Shown: positions 18,238-28,271 of the stretch, in pieces | How the letters are laid out: every line of letters begins with the position of its first letter | Numbering within the stretch: the first letter of the stretch is position 1 | Assembly (NCBI GenBank): GCA_021852345.1 | Contig: JAJZNL010000032.1 | Location: 1 to 64,000, forward strand | Origin: Actinomycetes bacterium | GTDB lineage: Bacteria > Actinomycetota > Acidimicrobiia > Acidimicrobiales > JABEUL01 | DNA length: 64,000 nucleotides | Direction of reading: 5' to 3' | The notes under the pieces: model-generated | Told to the model about the DNA's origin: nothing | What the model saw: only the letters and a program-made list of their open reading frames with translations | Databases searched by the model: none | Position numbers and translations under genes: made by a program

Positions 18238-20199
18238 CTACTTACTTTGCCTATATTTCAAGCCCACATTAACGGCCAATGGCAGAAGTGTTTGGGCTAT
18301 GAATTCGCCTCCCTGAGGTTCAGTAATATGAATTCCATCGGTCCATCTGATTTCAGTGCCGTCAATATATTCGCTATAATGCCCGTTGGGATCAATTATT
18401 TTGTTTAAATTATAAACGAACACATGCCCGGGATATTTTGCAGCCACCTGATTTACAACTGCATTATAAGCATTTACTCTAGAAGGATTTGAAGAATCCT
18501 CCAATGCTCCGGTCACAGGATTTAGTGTATCAAAATACGGCGTAGTACAAATAATTACCGGAATTTTGTATACGCCCAAAACTGCGACAGCTTTTTCAAG
18601 GGAAGCTGCTAAACGACTATCAAAATACGGTTCACCCGCATGTTCCCATCCGTTTCCCCAATTGCGATCATAGACTTCCCACCTTCCGGCCATCAAAATA
18701 GCCACATCTGGATTAAACTTTTTAATATCACTGGCATAAGTTTGTGGCCAAAGAGAGCAGTTCGCCCCAATCCCTACTTGATTATCGGCAGGCATATTAA
18801 CGTCTGCCCTAATTAATCCGTGAATTAGAGTTCCACAACCCACCAATCCTTGGTCATAAAGTTGTACGCCATACTGTTTATCAACTGTGGCCAACCCAAA
18901 ACCAGCCGTTACCGCCAATGAATCACCCACTAGCAGAGCACGGATGGGATTGGATTTCAATAAAACTGCCTGAACTTTTATATTATTTGAGGCAATGGCA
19001 AAACTTTTAGACTCAGGTGTCAGTGTCCCTATTACAACTGCAATCACAACAACTGCCGCCATAAAAGGACCAGCGACGATTAATGATTTCGCTTTCTTGA
19101 AAAAAGCCCCTATTCGAACAGGTTTCTCAAGCAAATAATAAGAGCTTATCGCAAGCAATACTGCAATAATGGTTTGAATCGCGAACAAAAACCAACCAGA
19201 GAATCCTGTTCTGGCTTGATTTACGACTTGGACTACGGGATACTGCCAAAGGTATAAACCATATGAAATCATACCCAAAAAAGTCAGCGGTTTTACCGAA
19301 AAAAGGTTTGCAAACACCGTATGGGGGAAAAATATGACGTATGCCAAAGTAATTGCAATGCACACATCAAATAAATAGAACCCTCCGAAGAACATCCATT
19401 TAGCCGGACCACCAGCGAACACGCTAATGATCAGTGCGCCAAATGCAGCTGCTGGTCCAGTCATTCGAATAAACCGCATAAACCACTCTGGGAGTCGACC
19501 TATGTTAAATGAAATTAACCCCAACGTACAACCCAAAAACAAAGCCTCGGCTCGAGTTTCCGTTCCATAATACGCACCGTTTAAATTTGAACCGTTGTTG
19601 TATACCACAACCATCAAAACGGCGCAAATCAACGAAAAAATCAGCGTAATGATCGCCATCAAGTGGAATTTCTTTAAAGCTTTATAAAGTATGGCTATAA
19701 GAATCGGCCAAAAAATGTAAAACTGCTCTTCGATGGCAAGAGTCCAAGTATGCTGGAGCGGAGATTTCACGACACTTATTCCGAAATATCCAACGTGAGT
19801 GAATATATAATACCAATTCGAGACATAAAATAGCGCCGCCAGACAATCACCCCTAACGGTGGGCAACATCGCGGGATCACCAAACAACGCCTCTCCTATT
19901 GCTACCACTAAAACCAACATAAACAATGCCGGCAAAAGCCGCCTAGCTCTTTTAATCCAAAAAGATTCAAACTTTACCCTACCGAATTGTGAGATATCTT
20001 TGACAAGCAACGACGTGATTAGGAATCCAGACAACACGAAAAATCCATCAACACCCGAGTAAAACCCGCCCGCCCACGAAATACCGGCGTGGAATACAAC
20101 TACCAATGCGACAAAAACGCCACGCAAACCGTCTAACTGAGGTAAGCGATTCTGATCATCAATTGAAAATGTAGATTGGTTTTCGGTTCTGTTAACCAT
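18238..20199 (-). CDS. acyltransferase-3 (OafA/YrhL-like) with C-terminal SGNH domain
   Basis: 653 aa; LDGLRGVFVALVVVFHAG, GVDGFFVLSGFLIT, HTWTLAIEEQFYIFWP, LLVGDSLAVT, TDGIHITEPQGG. Confidence 0.92.
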   Translation of the reverse strand: MVNRTENQSTFSIDDQNRLPQLDGLRGVFVALVVVFHAGISWAGGFYSGVDGFFVLSGFLITSLLVKDISQFGRVKFESFWIKRARRLLPALFMLVLVVAIGEALFGDPAMLPTVRGDCLAALFYVSNWYYIFTHVGYFGISVVKSPLQHTWTLAIEEQFYIFWPILIAILYKALKKFHLMAIITLIFSLICAVLMVVVYNNGSNLNGAYYGTETRAEALFLGCTLGLISFNIGRLPEWFMRFIRMTGPAAAFGALIISVFAGGPAKWMFFGGFYLFDVCIAITLAYVIFFPHTVFANLFSVKPLTFLGMISYGLYLWQYPVVQVVNQARTGFSGWFLFAIQTIIAVLLAISSYYLLEKPVRIGAFFKKAKSLIVAGPFMAAVVVIAVVIGTLTPESKSFAIASNNIKVQAVLLKSNPIRALLVGDSLAVTAGFGLATVDKQYGVQLYDQGLVGCGTLIHGLIRADVNMPADNQVGIGANCSLWPQTYASDIKKFNPDVAILMAGRWEVYDRNWGNGWEHAGEPYFDSRLAASLEKAVAVLGVYKIPVIICTTPYFDTLNPVTGALEDSSNPSRVNAYNAVVNQVAAKYPGHVFVYNLNKIIDPNGHYSEYIDGTEIRWTDGIHITEPQGGEFIAQTLLPLAVNVGLKYRQSK

Positions 20200-20661
20200 G
20201 TAATGTTTACAATTAGACTATATTTTATGCTGAAATCACTATGACAATATTTTGAAAAACGATACCAATAGGTATAAAAATATACCCATGGTACGAAAAC
20301 TTTAGGCTTCAATAACGCGACTAACCTCTAAATTTTAATTTAAATATTACCCGGTTAAATATTACCCCGAGACAGATCATCGATCAAACTGCATGGATTA
20401 TTTGAATACGTTCTTAAATTAATCTCAAAAATCAGTTTAATATTGATAGTTTAATACCAAATAGCAATATATTGTATCGCACACAGACGTTAGAAGCGCG
20501 GAATAATTCTAGACATTAATTCAAACCATTTTTTGACATCACATTTAGTCTGTTAGCTGATTTATTGACGAAACCGTAGTTCGATGTACCTTTACTATAC
20601 TTAGAGCCACTAAAATTGAATTTCAATTCAAAATTTTTATCAATAATCGCAGGTTCTGAAC

Positions 20662-23600
20662 ATGTCATCAGATTATCTAGATCTAATAAAACAAAGAGTC
20701 GTTGTCTTTGACGGCGCTATGGGTACCAACTTGCAACTGCAGGATCTTTCGGCTGCTGACTTTGGCGGAAAGGATTACGAAGGATGCAACGAGTATCTAA
20801 TACTGTCAAAGCCTTCGGCCATCGAAACTGTCCACAGATCTTTTTTTGAAGTGGGTGTAGATGTAATTGAAACTAATACATTCGGAGCGTTTGACATAGT
20901 TCTACAAGAATATGGGCTTCAAAGCAAAGTCGAAGAGATCAACTCACAAGCTGCCCGCTTAGCGAAAACTTTAGCAATCGAGTACGGAAGGACCGGAAGC
21001 CCTAAGTTCATAGCTGGGTCGATAGGTCCCGGGACAAAATTTCCCACTTTGGGGCAAATTTCATTTGACGAACTTTCAGCATCTTATTATAGGCAGGCAA
21101 AAGTTCTTTTAGAGAATCAGGTCGACCTCTTTTTGATCGAAACCGTATTTGACCTTCTGCAGGCCAAAGCGGCCATCGTTGCCTGCAGGAAAGCCATGGA
21201 AGAAACTGGGATTAAAATACCGATTCAAGTTCAGATAACGATCGAACTAACCGGAAGAATGCTCCCTGGAACTGAAATTTCAGCTGCACTATGTGTTTTG
21301 GATGCGATGAAACCCGATTTAATAGGGATGAATTGCGCCACTGGTCCCGCCGAAATGATCGAGTCTGTCAGGTACCTCAGCTCGCATTCAAGATTACCTA
21401 TTTCAATACTGCCCAATGCAGGATTGCCTAGTGTAAAAGACTCAAAGATGCATTACGATTTAACGCCCGACGACCTTGCGCTTCATCATCGGGATTTTAT
21501 TGAAAATTACGGCATTGAAGTGGTAGGTGGCTGTTGCGGTACGACGGATCTCCATCTAAAACATGTTGTTGATATGGTCAGAAAAACTAGGCGTCCCATC
21601 AGAAAACCGGTGATCGAACCTGGAGCGGCATCTCTATACTCATTTGTACCTTATGAGCAAGAATCGTCGGTTCTTCTCGTCGGCGAGAGAACAAACGCCA
21701 ACGGGTCTAAACAGTTTAGAGAAGCTATGCTGAATCAGGACTACGAAACCATCTCTTCTATGACAAAAACCCAAATAGCCGAAGGCGCGCACATGATCGA
21801 TGTATGCGTCGATTACACGGGCAAAGATGGGACACTTGATATGGCAAATATTATAAGTCGCTTAACAACTCAGTCCACCGTACCGATAGTTCTTGACTCA
21901 ACCGAACATCAAGTAATTGAAACTGCCCTTAAGTGGATCGGCGGTAAACCAATTTTAAATTCAGTGAATTTAGAAGAAGGAGATGTTCAGGGAAGTCGCT
22001 TGGATAAATTTTTAACGTTAGCGGCAAAATACGGCTGCGGCGTAGTCTGTACCTGCATCGATACGCAGGGGCAAGCTCGAACCGCAGAATGGAAGCTGCG
22101 TGCGGCTCAAAATATTTATACCATCGCTACCGAAAAATACGGTATCAGACCCGAAGACCTAATATTTGATGCATTGGTACTCCCACTGTCAACGGGGATG
22201 GAAGAATCCAGAAGAGACGGCATCGAAACAATTGAAGGGATACGACTAATCAAAGAAAATCTGCCTGGGGTTCACACCGTTTTAGGCATATCAAACGTAT
22301 CTTTCGGTCTTAAACCAGTCGCCAGAAAATATTTAAATACCATATTCTTAGATGAATGTGCCAAATCCGGTCTCGACGCGGCGATAGTTCATGCCGCCAA
22401 GATTCTACCGATGCATACTGTCGACGACGAAATAAAACAAATTTGCCTTGATTTAATTTATGACCGACGACGACCCGAAGGGCATGAACACGGCTACTAC
22501 GATCCGCTGGCAACCCTACTCGAATATTTTGCCGACATTAATGATTTCGCTGACGATGAAAACGCATTGGAAACGCTTCCCCTGGAAGAAAGATTAAAAA
22601 AACGTATTGTCGACGGAAATAAAGTCGGGATCGAATCCGATTTGGATGAAGCCCTTGCTAAACAATATACGCCCTTAAATATAATTAACGATTTCCTATT
22701 GGACGGAATGAAGGTCGTCGGTGACCTTTTTGGCAGCGGACAGATGCAGCTTCCGTTCGTTTTAAACTCCGCTGAAACGATGAAGCTGGCAGTAAGCTAC
22801 TTAGAACAATTTATGGACAAGGTCGATACCATTAGCAAAGGTTCTATTGTATTGGCAACGGTAGCCGGAGATGTGCACGATATCGGAAAAAATTTAGTTG
22901 ATATAATTTTGAGCAATAATGGCTACACGGTTTACAATCTTGGGATTAAAATTCCGATCACAGAAATGCTTGAAGCTCAAAAACAGTACAATGCGGACGT
23001 AATAGGTATGTCAGGACTTTTAGTTAAATCAACTTTGATCATGAAAGATAATCTGGAAGAACTAAACCGGCGAAATCTTCACGACGTGCCTGTAATTTTG
23101 GGCGGTGCGGCATTGACGAGAACTTATGTGGAATCGGACCTCAGAAAGATATACAAAGGCAGAGTTTTTTATGGCAAGGACGCATTTGAAGGTCTATCTA
23201 CTATGGCAAAGCTAATTGAATTGAAACTTTCTGGAGCCGATGACGAAACATTCGGTAGGCAAATTAAACAAAGAACCGGCGGTCCAAGAAAATCTGAACT
23301 TTTGGCTAAAATAGATCCGACTACTTTGCCTAAGAGATCTGCCGTCGTTCAGAGAGATAATCAACTTTTTATGCCTCCTTTTATAGGAACTAAAGTAGCT
23401 AAAGGAATATCGATTAGGGACATCTCAAAATACCTTAACGAAACTTCGTTATTTAGGAATCAATGGGGATTTCGTCCCGAAAACGGTGAAACAGATCCTG
23501 ACTTTAAGAACCGAGTTAGAAATATCCTCCGCGAAGAGCTTGATTTTGCCATTACCGAACAGATTCTCAATCCTATGGTGGCTTGGGGATATTTTTCTGT

Positions 23601-24150
23601 ACGTTCTCAAGAAAATACATTAATAGTTTATGAAGACGAAACAAATAACAAAGAGCTCACCAGATTTGAATTTCCGAGACAAAAAGAGGATCCATACCTA
23701 TGTATAGCAGATTTTTATCGCGATATAGATTCCAAAGAGAATGATCATGCTGCCTTTTTTGTAGTCACTATGGGTTCTAAAGTTTCAATAGAAACACAAA
23801 AACTATTTGAGGACAATCAATACAACAGTTACGTCAGGCTCCATGGTTTGGGAGTCGAAATGGCAGAGGCCTTGGCCGAATACTGGCATCATCGAATAAG
23901 ACAAGAGTGGGGTTATGTCAATGAAGACGGTCCTAATCTAACCGGACTATTTAGACAAAAATATCGGGGCGGTCGTTACTCTTTCGGATACCCTGCGTGC
24001 CCAGATTTAGAAGACAATGCAAAGGTAGTGGAAATATTACAAGCTGATCAGATTGGAGTTACCGTAAGCGAAGGCTTCCAACTTCACCCAGAACAAACAA
24101 CACTTGCAATAGTAAGTCATCACCCGAAAGCAAAATATTTTGTCGCCTAA
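20662..24150 (+). CDS. metH: cobalamin-dependent methionine synthase
   Basis: 1162 aa; FDGAMGTNLQ, GGCCGTTDLH, pterin domain VGERTNANGSKQF, B12-binding DVHDIGKNLV, activation domain YRGGRYSFGYPACPDLEDN. Confidence 0.97.
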   Translation: MSSDYLDLIKQRVVVFDGAMGTNLQLQDLSAADFGGKDYEGCNEYLILSKPSAIETVHRSFFEVGVDVIETNTFGAFDIVLQEYGLQSKVEEINSQAARLAKTLAIEYGRTGSPKFIAGSIGPGTKFPTLGQISFDELSASYYRQAKVLLENQVDLFLIETVFDLLQAKAAIVACRKAMEETGIKIPIQVQITIELTGRMLPGTEISAALCVLDAMKPDLIGMNCATGPAEMIESVRYLSSHSRLPISILPNAGLPSVKDSKMHYDLTPDDLALHHRDFIENYGIEVVGGCCGTTDLHLKHVVDMVRKTRRPIRKPVIEPGAASLYSFVPYEQESSVLLVGERTNANGSKQFREAMLNQDYETISSMTKTQIAEGAHMIDVCVDYTGKDGTLDMANIISRLTTQSTVPIVLDSTEHQVIETALKWIGGKPILNSVNLEEGDVQGSRLDKFLTLAAKYGCGVVCTCIDTQGQARTAEWKLRAAQNIYTIATEKYGIRPEDLIFDALVLPLSTGMEESRRDGIETIEGIRLIKENLPGVHTVLGISNVSFGLKPVARKYLNTIFLDECAKSGLDAAIVHAAKILPMHTVDDEIKQICLDLIYDRRRPEGHEHGYYDPLATLLEYFADINDFADDENALETLPLEERLKKRIVDGNKVGIESDLDEALAKQYTPLNIINDFLLDGMKVVGDLFGSGQMQLPFVLNSAETMKLAVSYLEQFMDKVDTISKGSIVLATVAGDVHDIGKNLVDIILSNNGYTVYNLGIKIPITEMLEAQKQYNADVIGMSGLLVKSTLIMKDNLEELNRRNLHDVPVILGGAALTRTYVESDLRKIYKGRVFYGKDAFEGLSTMAKLIELKLSGADDETFGRQIKQRTGGPRKSELLAKIDPTTLPKRSAVVQRDNQLFMPPFIGTKVAKGISIRDISKYLNETSLFRNQWGFRPENGETDPDFKNRVRNILREELDFAITEQILNPMVAWGYFSVRSQENTLIVYEDETNNKELTRFEFPRQKEDPYLCIADFYRDIDSKENDHAAFFVVTMGSKVSIETQKLFEDNQYNSYVRLHGLGVEMAEALAEYWHHRIRQEWGYVNEDGPNLTGLFRQKYRGGRYSFGYPACPDLEDNAKVVEILQADQIGVTVSEGFQLHPEQTTLAIVSHHPKAKYFVA

Positions 24151-24225
24151 GTTAGCGTTAATCAACCTCGTTTGAGGCTAAAAAAAACTTAACGTTTTTT
24201 ATTTAAATAATTAAAAAATTTTAGT

Positions 24226-24960
24226 CTATATATTTAATGTTTCGCCGCCGTCAATCACCAAACTAGCACCGTTGATATATCCGGCGTGAGTTGAGGCAAT
24301 AAAAGCAACCGCCTTACCAAAATCTTCAGGATTACCTGCAATAAAATTAGTCTCGCTCCCGCGAAGTTCCTTTATTCGGTCAGTAAGATGAATGCCCGGA
24401 CATATGGTATTTATCGTTACGTTTGCATGGCTATTTCGCAAATCATATGCGGCGGTTTTAACCCATGCCGCAAGTGATTTTCTGGCAATATTAGAAAGCG
24501 CCAGATTGGGAATTGCCTGTACGATGCTGTAGGATGAGATCGATATCAGTCTACCAAAACCATTTTTTATCATAGGATCCATGGCATTTTTAAACAGCCT
24601 TACCGCCGACAACATATTATTATTAATGGCACCTAATATCTCATCTTCAGTTAAATCCATTGACGAAGCAAGTTTGGGGCCGTTTGCATTGGCAACAACG
24701 ATATCAATTCGACCATATTTTTCAAGAACTGAATTTATTAACACAGAAGGTTCAGACGGATCTGTAACATCCCCCTGTATCGCATTAACTTCAATCCCTA
24801 ATTGAGTAAGTTTTGAAGCAGCACCTGCAAGATGCCCTGCATCACTTGAATTTATAATGACTTTGGCGCCTTCTAAGCCCAAAGCCAATGCACTAAAATA
24901 ACCAAGTCCTTTGGAGGCGGCCGTAACTAGCGCAATTTTACCTTTTAAACCAAGATCCAT
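24226..24960 (-). CDS. SDR family oxidoreductase
   Basis: 244 aa; ALVTAASKGLGYFSA, VANANGP, GFGRLISISSYSI...; C-terminal GASLVIDGGETLNI. Confidence 0.88.
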   Translation of the reverse strand: MDLGLKGKIALVTAASKGLGYFSALALGLEGAKVIINSSDAGHLAGAASKLTQLGIEVNAIQGDVTDPSEPSVLINSVLEKYGRIDIVVANANGPKLASSMDLTEDEILGAINNNMLSAVRLFKNAMDPMIKNGFGRLISISSYSIVQAIPNLALSNIARKSLAAWVKTAAYDLRNSHANVTINTICPGIHLTDRIKELRGSETNFIAGNPEDFGKAVAFIASTHAGYINGASLVIDGGETLNI

Positions 24961-25008
24961 ATTATATCTTTCTAGAACGAATTAACTTATTGCTTACGTA
25001 TCGAATCT

Positions 25009-26784
25009 TCAAGAATCGCCGCCTACAGAGGATCGGTAAAGATACGCGGCTGCCGAACCTTCGGCGTGGTAGCTTGATCTTGTAAACGGAGACGCCTCTA
25101 TATGAGGGATTCCCATGGATTCACCGTACTTTTTAAACAACGCAAAATCCGGCAATGACACATATCTCATCACGGGAAGATGCTTGATCGATGGGCGCAG
25201 ATACTGTCCTATAGTAACAATAGATACGCCCGTCGCATAAAGATCTTTAATAAGTTCGAAAACTTCCTCGTTAGTTTCTCCGAGTCCCACCATAAAACCG
25301 GATTTCGTAACCAATCCGCTTTGTTGACTCTGCGCCAACAGACTTAATGACCTGCCATAACTCGCGGACGGTCTAACCGCTTTATGAAGTCTAGCCACTG
25401 TTTCCATATTGTGATTTAGAATGTCGGGATTCGCCTCTATTAAACCATCAATAATTTTGGTGTTCCCTTTGAAATCTGGAATGAGAACCTCTATTTTGGT
25501 TGCGGGATTTATAACGCGAATTTGATTTATGGTACCAACCCAATGACTAAGCCCCAAGTCCTTTAAATCATCTCGATCAACGCTTGTAACCACTGCATAA
25601 TTTAGATTAAGTGCATTTACTGCTTGTGCTACTTTACTAGGTTCGTCACGATCTAATGGTTTGGGTTTACCCGTTTTCACGTCACAAAAACCACATGCTC
25701 GAGTACAGATATCACCTGCTATCATAAACGTAGCCGTAGAATTTGACCAACACTCGCTAAGATTTGGACAACTTGCTTCCTGACAAACAGTAACCAAATT
25801 TAATTGCTTTAACTTGGATTTTAGTGCAATTACATCTTGATTGTAGGTAAGCTTTTTTTTCAGGTAACCGGGTTTTGTCGACTGAAACGTTTTTGCCTTT
25901 TCCAAATCGCTTTTAGATTTGGCAAGTCGCACAAAAGAACTCGGCAATGGGATATTAACAGCGGGTCGTTCGGAACTTATAATTTCAATATTCTTATTTA
26001 TAGCTGTGGCAGTGGCTGCTTTAGCAGTTTCTTCGACTGTATCTGCGGGTGCGTCGATCTCATAAATCGCATCATCCACGTTTTTATAAGTAGACAGCTT
26101 ATCAACTACAAAACTTGAACTGTAGGACTTGCGTCGTTCAAAAACATCGACAAACGTTTCAGTTGTAACATCTATTAAGTCCGCTAAATCAATCTCTAAA
26201 CCAATCTCCGATAGTGAAGTCATCTTATATTCAGAGATGCCACACGGATTAATGGATTCAAAGTACGTAAGATCCACAGTATTATTAAGAGCAAATCCGT
26301 GCATTACCTTAGATCCTGTAGCTCTAATTCCAACTGAAGCAATCTTACGGAGTGAATTATTGTCAGAAGGAACAAAGACTCCAGGAACGCCTTCTAGTAG
26401 CCGGGCAGTTTTTAAACCGATCCTAGCTAAAATTGCAATCAGAGTCTCTTGTAGTTTCTCCACGTATTGCCTTACGTTTGCCTTACCCTCCCCCACGGTT
26501 AAAATTGGATAACCCACTAACTGTCCAGGACCGTGGAAGGTAACATCTCCGCCTCTGTCGGTTACAACCTGTTGAACCATGTTAAATTTTCCCGCGTCAA
26601 TCACGTTGTCTAATATACTTTTTGAGCGATACCGTAACCCGAAAGTATAAACAGGTGGATGCTCTAGCAGCAATAGATAATCCATTGGACTTCTGATAAG
26701 TGATCGTTGCAATATAAGTGACTGATCATAGTCCAAAGTTCCCAGCCAACGAACATTTAGATGCGGTACAATTGCATTAACCAT
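25009..26784 (-). CDS. bifunctional lipoyl(octanoyl)transferase LipB - lipoyl synthase LipA fusion
   Basis: 591 aa; N-terminal LipB motifs RGGDVTFHGPGQLVGYPI, KIASVGIRATGSKVMHGFALNN, INPCGI; C-terminal LipA motifs TVCQEASCPNLSECW, CTRACGFCDV, HNMETV, TKSGFMVGLGET, YHAEGSAA. Confidence 0.92.
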   Translation of the reverse strand: MVNAIVPHLNVRWLGTLDYDQSLILQRSLIRSPMDYLLLLEHPPVYTFGLRYRSKSILDNVIDAGKFNMVQQVVTDRGGDVTFHGPGQLVGYPILTVGEGKANVRQYVEKLQETLIAILARIGLKTARLLEGVPGVFVPSDNNSLRKIASVGIRATGSKVMHGFALNNTVDLTYFESINPCGISEYKMTSLSEIGLEIDLADLIDVTTETFVDVFERRKSYSSSFVVDKLSTYKNVDDAIYEIDAPADTVEETAKAATATAINKNIEIISSERPAVNIPLPSSFVRLAKSKSDLEKAKTFQSTKPGYLKKKLTYNQDVIALKSKLKQLNLVTVCQEASCPNLSECWSNSTATFMIAGDICTRACGFCDVKTGKPKPLDRDEPSKVAQAVNALNLNYAVVTSVDRDDLKDLGLSHWVGTINQIRVINPATKIEVLIPDFKGNTKIIDGLIEANPDILNHNMETVARLHKAVRPSASYGRSLSLLAQSQQSGLVTKSGFMVGLGETNEEVFELIKDLYATGVSIVTIGQYLRPSIKHLPVMRYVSLPDFALFKKYGESMGIPHIEASPFTRSSYHAEGSAAAYLYRSSVGGDS

Positions 26785-26822
26785 TTATACGAAATATTAA
26801 TCTGACTATGGACTAAATTATA

Positions 26823-28271
26823 TTAAATTTCCCCGTCCCAATCGTGAGACGACAACATATCAGCGATGGTTGAAACAAATTTGGCGGCATAAGCGCCGTC
26901 AATCGCACGGTGATCAAAAGTAATTCCAATTAATCCTATCGAGTGTATTCCGATATACTCTTCCGTACCGGAATCTACAACTACCGCCTTACGCTTTACC
27001 GAATCCGTTGCCAATATTCCTACTTCAGGCTGATTAATTATGGGGATTGTCAGCATGGTGTGATACGGACCCGGATTACTGATTGTAAAAGTACCTCCAA
27101 CCAATTCATCCACGCTAAGTTTTTTGCTCCTTGCCCTTGACGCTAGGTCAAAAATTACCGAAGCCAAACCAGTTACCGAATATTGATCCGCATCGTGTAT
27201 GACAGGGACTACAAGACCTTCGAAATTAAGATCGACTCCAAAACCCAAGTTAATATGTTTGTGAATGATTAAACCATTTTCCGCTACACTGGCATTTAGT
27301 TTGGGGAACATTTTCAACGCCTCAACAGTAGCTCTTGCTACGAACGGCAAGTACGTAAGATGCACTTCTTGTCCAATTGAATGTTTGTGGCTCAAGTCGT
27401 GACGCGCTTTTTCCACAGCTTCAAAATCAACTTCTGTAATTATAGAAGAATGAGGCGCTACATGCTTTGATTGCAACATGTGGTCTGCGGTCAATCTTCT
27501 AATGTTATTAAATTCCACAAATTCGTCGTCGGCGATAGATGATCCAACACTTTTAGCGCCGAAGGGTGTAACCAAGCTACCAGGCTTTGTAACCACATTA
27601 TCTTTAACTAATTTGGAACCGATTGATCCGTTTGCCGATCTCGCTAACACCGCAGCTTTAACGTCGTCTAAAGTAATCCGGTTTCCAATGCCCGTCGGGC
27701 TTACTTCATCTAAAGATATCCTATTATCTGCCATAAGATTTCTAACAATCGGCGACACCACATGTTTTTCATCGCTGGGAGCATTATTATTTAAGTTTCC
27801 GCTATCGACAAACTTTTGATTTAATTCGACAGCGCTGCTCTGCTCGCTTGAATTTGAAGTAAATACCGGTTTAGGCGGAGGCGGGGGTGGGGGGACCGCC
27901 TCAACGCCACCAACCGGCATATTCAACTTTAGCGGAGTTTCAACAACATTTGTCATCATTCCACCGTTTTTATTTTCCGAAAATTGATTACGATTTGCGG
28001 TATCGCTGACGCTGTTGATGCTGCCGTCAGATTCAATAGAGTCGGATATAACTGCCAGTATCGTTCCTACTTCAACTGTCTCGCCTTCGTCTATTAAGAT
28101 TTTTTCAACGACACCCCCAGCTGGCGAAGGAACTTCAGTATCTACTTTATCGGTGGAGACATCAAACAGCACTTCATCTACACTAACGCTGTCGCCAACT
28201 TTCTTATACCATTTTATGATGGTTCCTTCGGTTACCGATTCTCCCAACTGCGGCATTAAAATATCAACCAA
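26823..28271 (-). CDS. 2-oxo acid dehydrogenase E2 component (dihydrolipoamide acyltransferase)
   Basis: 482 aa; single lipoyl domain (DVSTDKVDTEVPSPAGGVV), peripheral-subunit-binding domain (SPIVRNLMADNRISLDEV), catalytic FDHRAIDGA. Confidence 0.93.
   Translation of the reverse strand: MVDILMPQLGESVTEGTIIKWYKKVGDSVSVDEVLFDVSTDKVDTEVPSPAGGVVEKILIDEGETVEVGTILAVISDSIESDGSINSVSDTANRNQFSENKNGGMMTNVVETPLKLNMPVGGVEAVPPPPPPPKPVFTSNSSEQSSAVELNQKFVDSGNLNNNAPSDEKHVVSPIVRNLMADNRISLDEVSPTGIGNRITLDDVKAAVLARSANGSIGSKLVKDNVVTKPGSLVTPFGAKSVGSSIADDEFVEFNNIRRLTADHMLQSKHVAPHSSIITEVDFEAVEKARHDLSHKHSIGQEVHLTYLPFVARATVEALKMFPKLNASVAENGLIIHKHINLGFGVDLNFEGLVVPVIHDADQYSVTGLASVIFDLASRARSKKLSVDELVGGTFTISNPGPYHTMLTIPIINQPEVGILATDSVKRKAVVVDSGTEEYIGIHSIGLIGITFDHRAIDGAYAAKFVSTIADMLSSHDWDGEI

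Noticed and set aside
20200-20661. Long leader upstream of metH as a cobalamin or SAM riboswitch
   Set aside because: I could not identify a B12-box or SAM-riboswitch core by eye; an Infernal scan would be decisive.
27870-27900. G-rich tract GGCGGAGGCGGGGGTGGGGGG as a regulatory G-quadruplex
   Set aside because: It is the complement of the Pro-rich linker (PPPPPPPKP) in E2, a normal feature of these proteins; no independent evidence for regulation.
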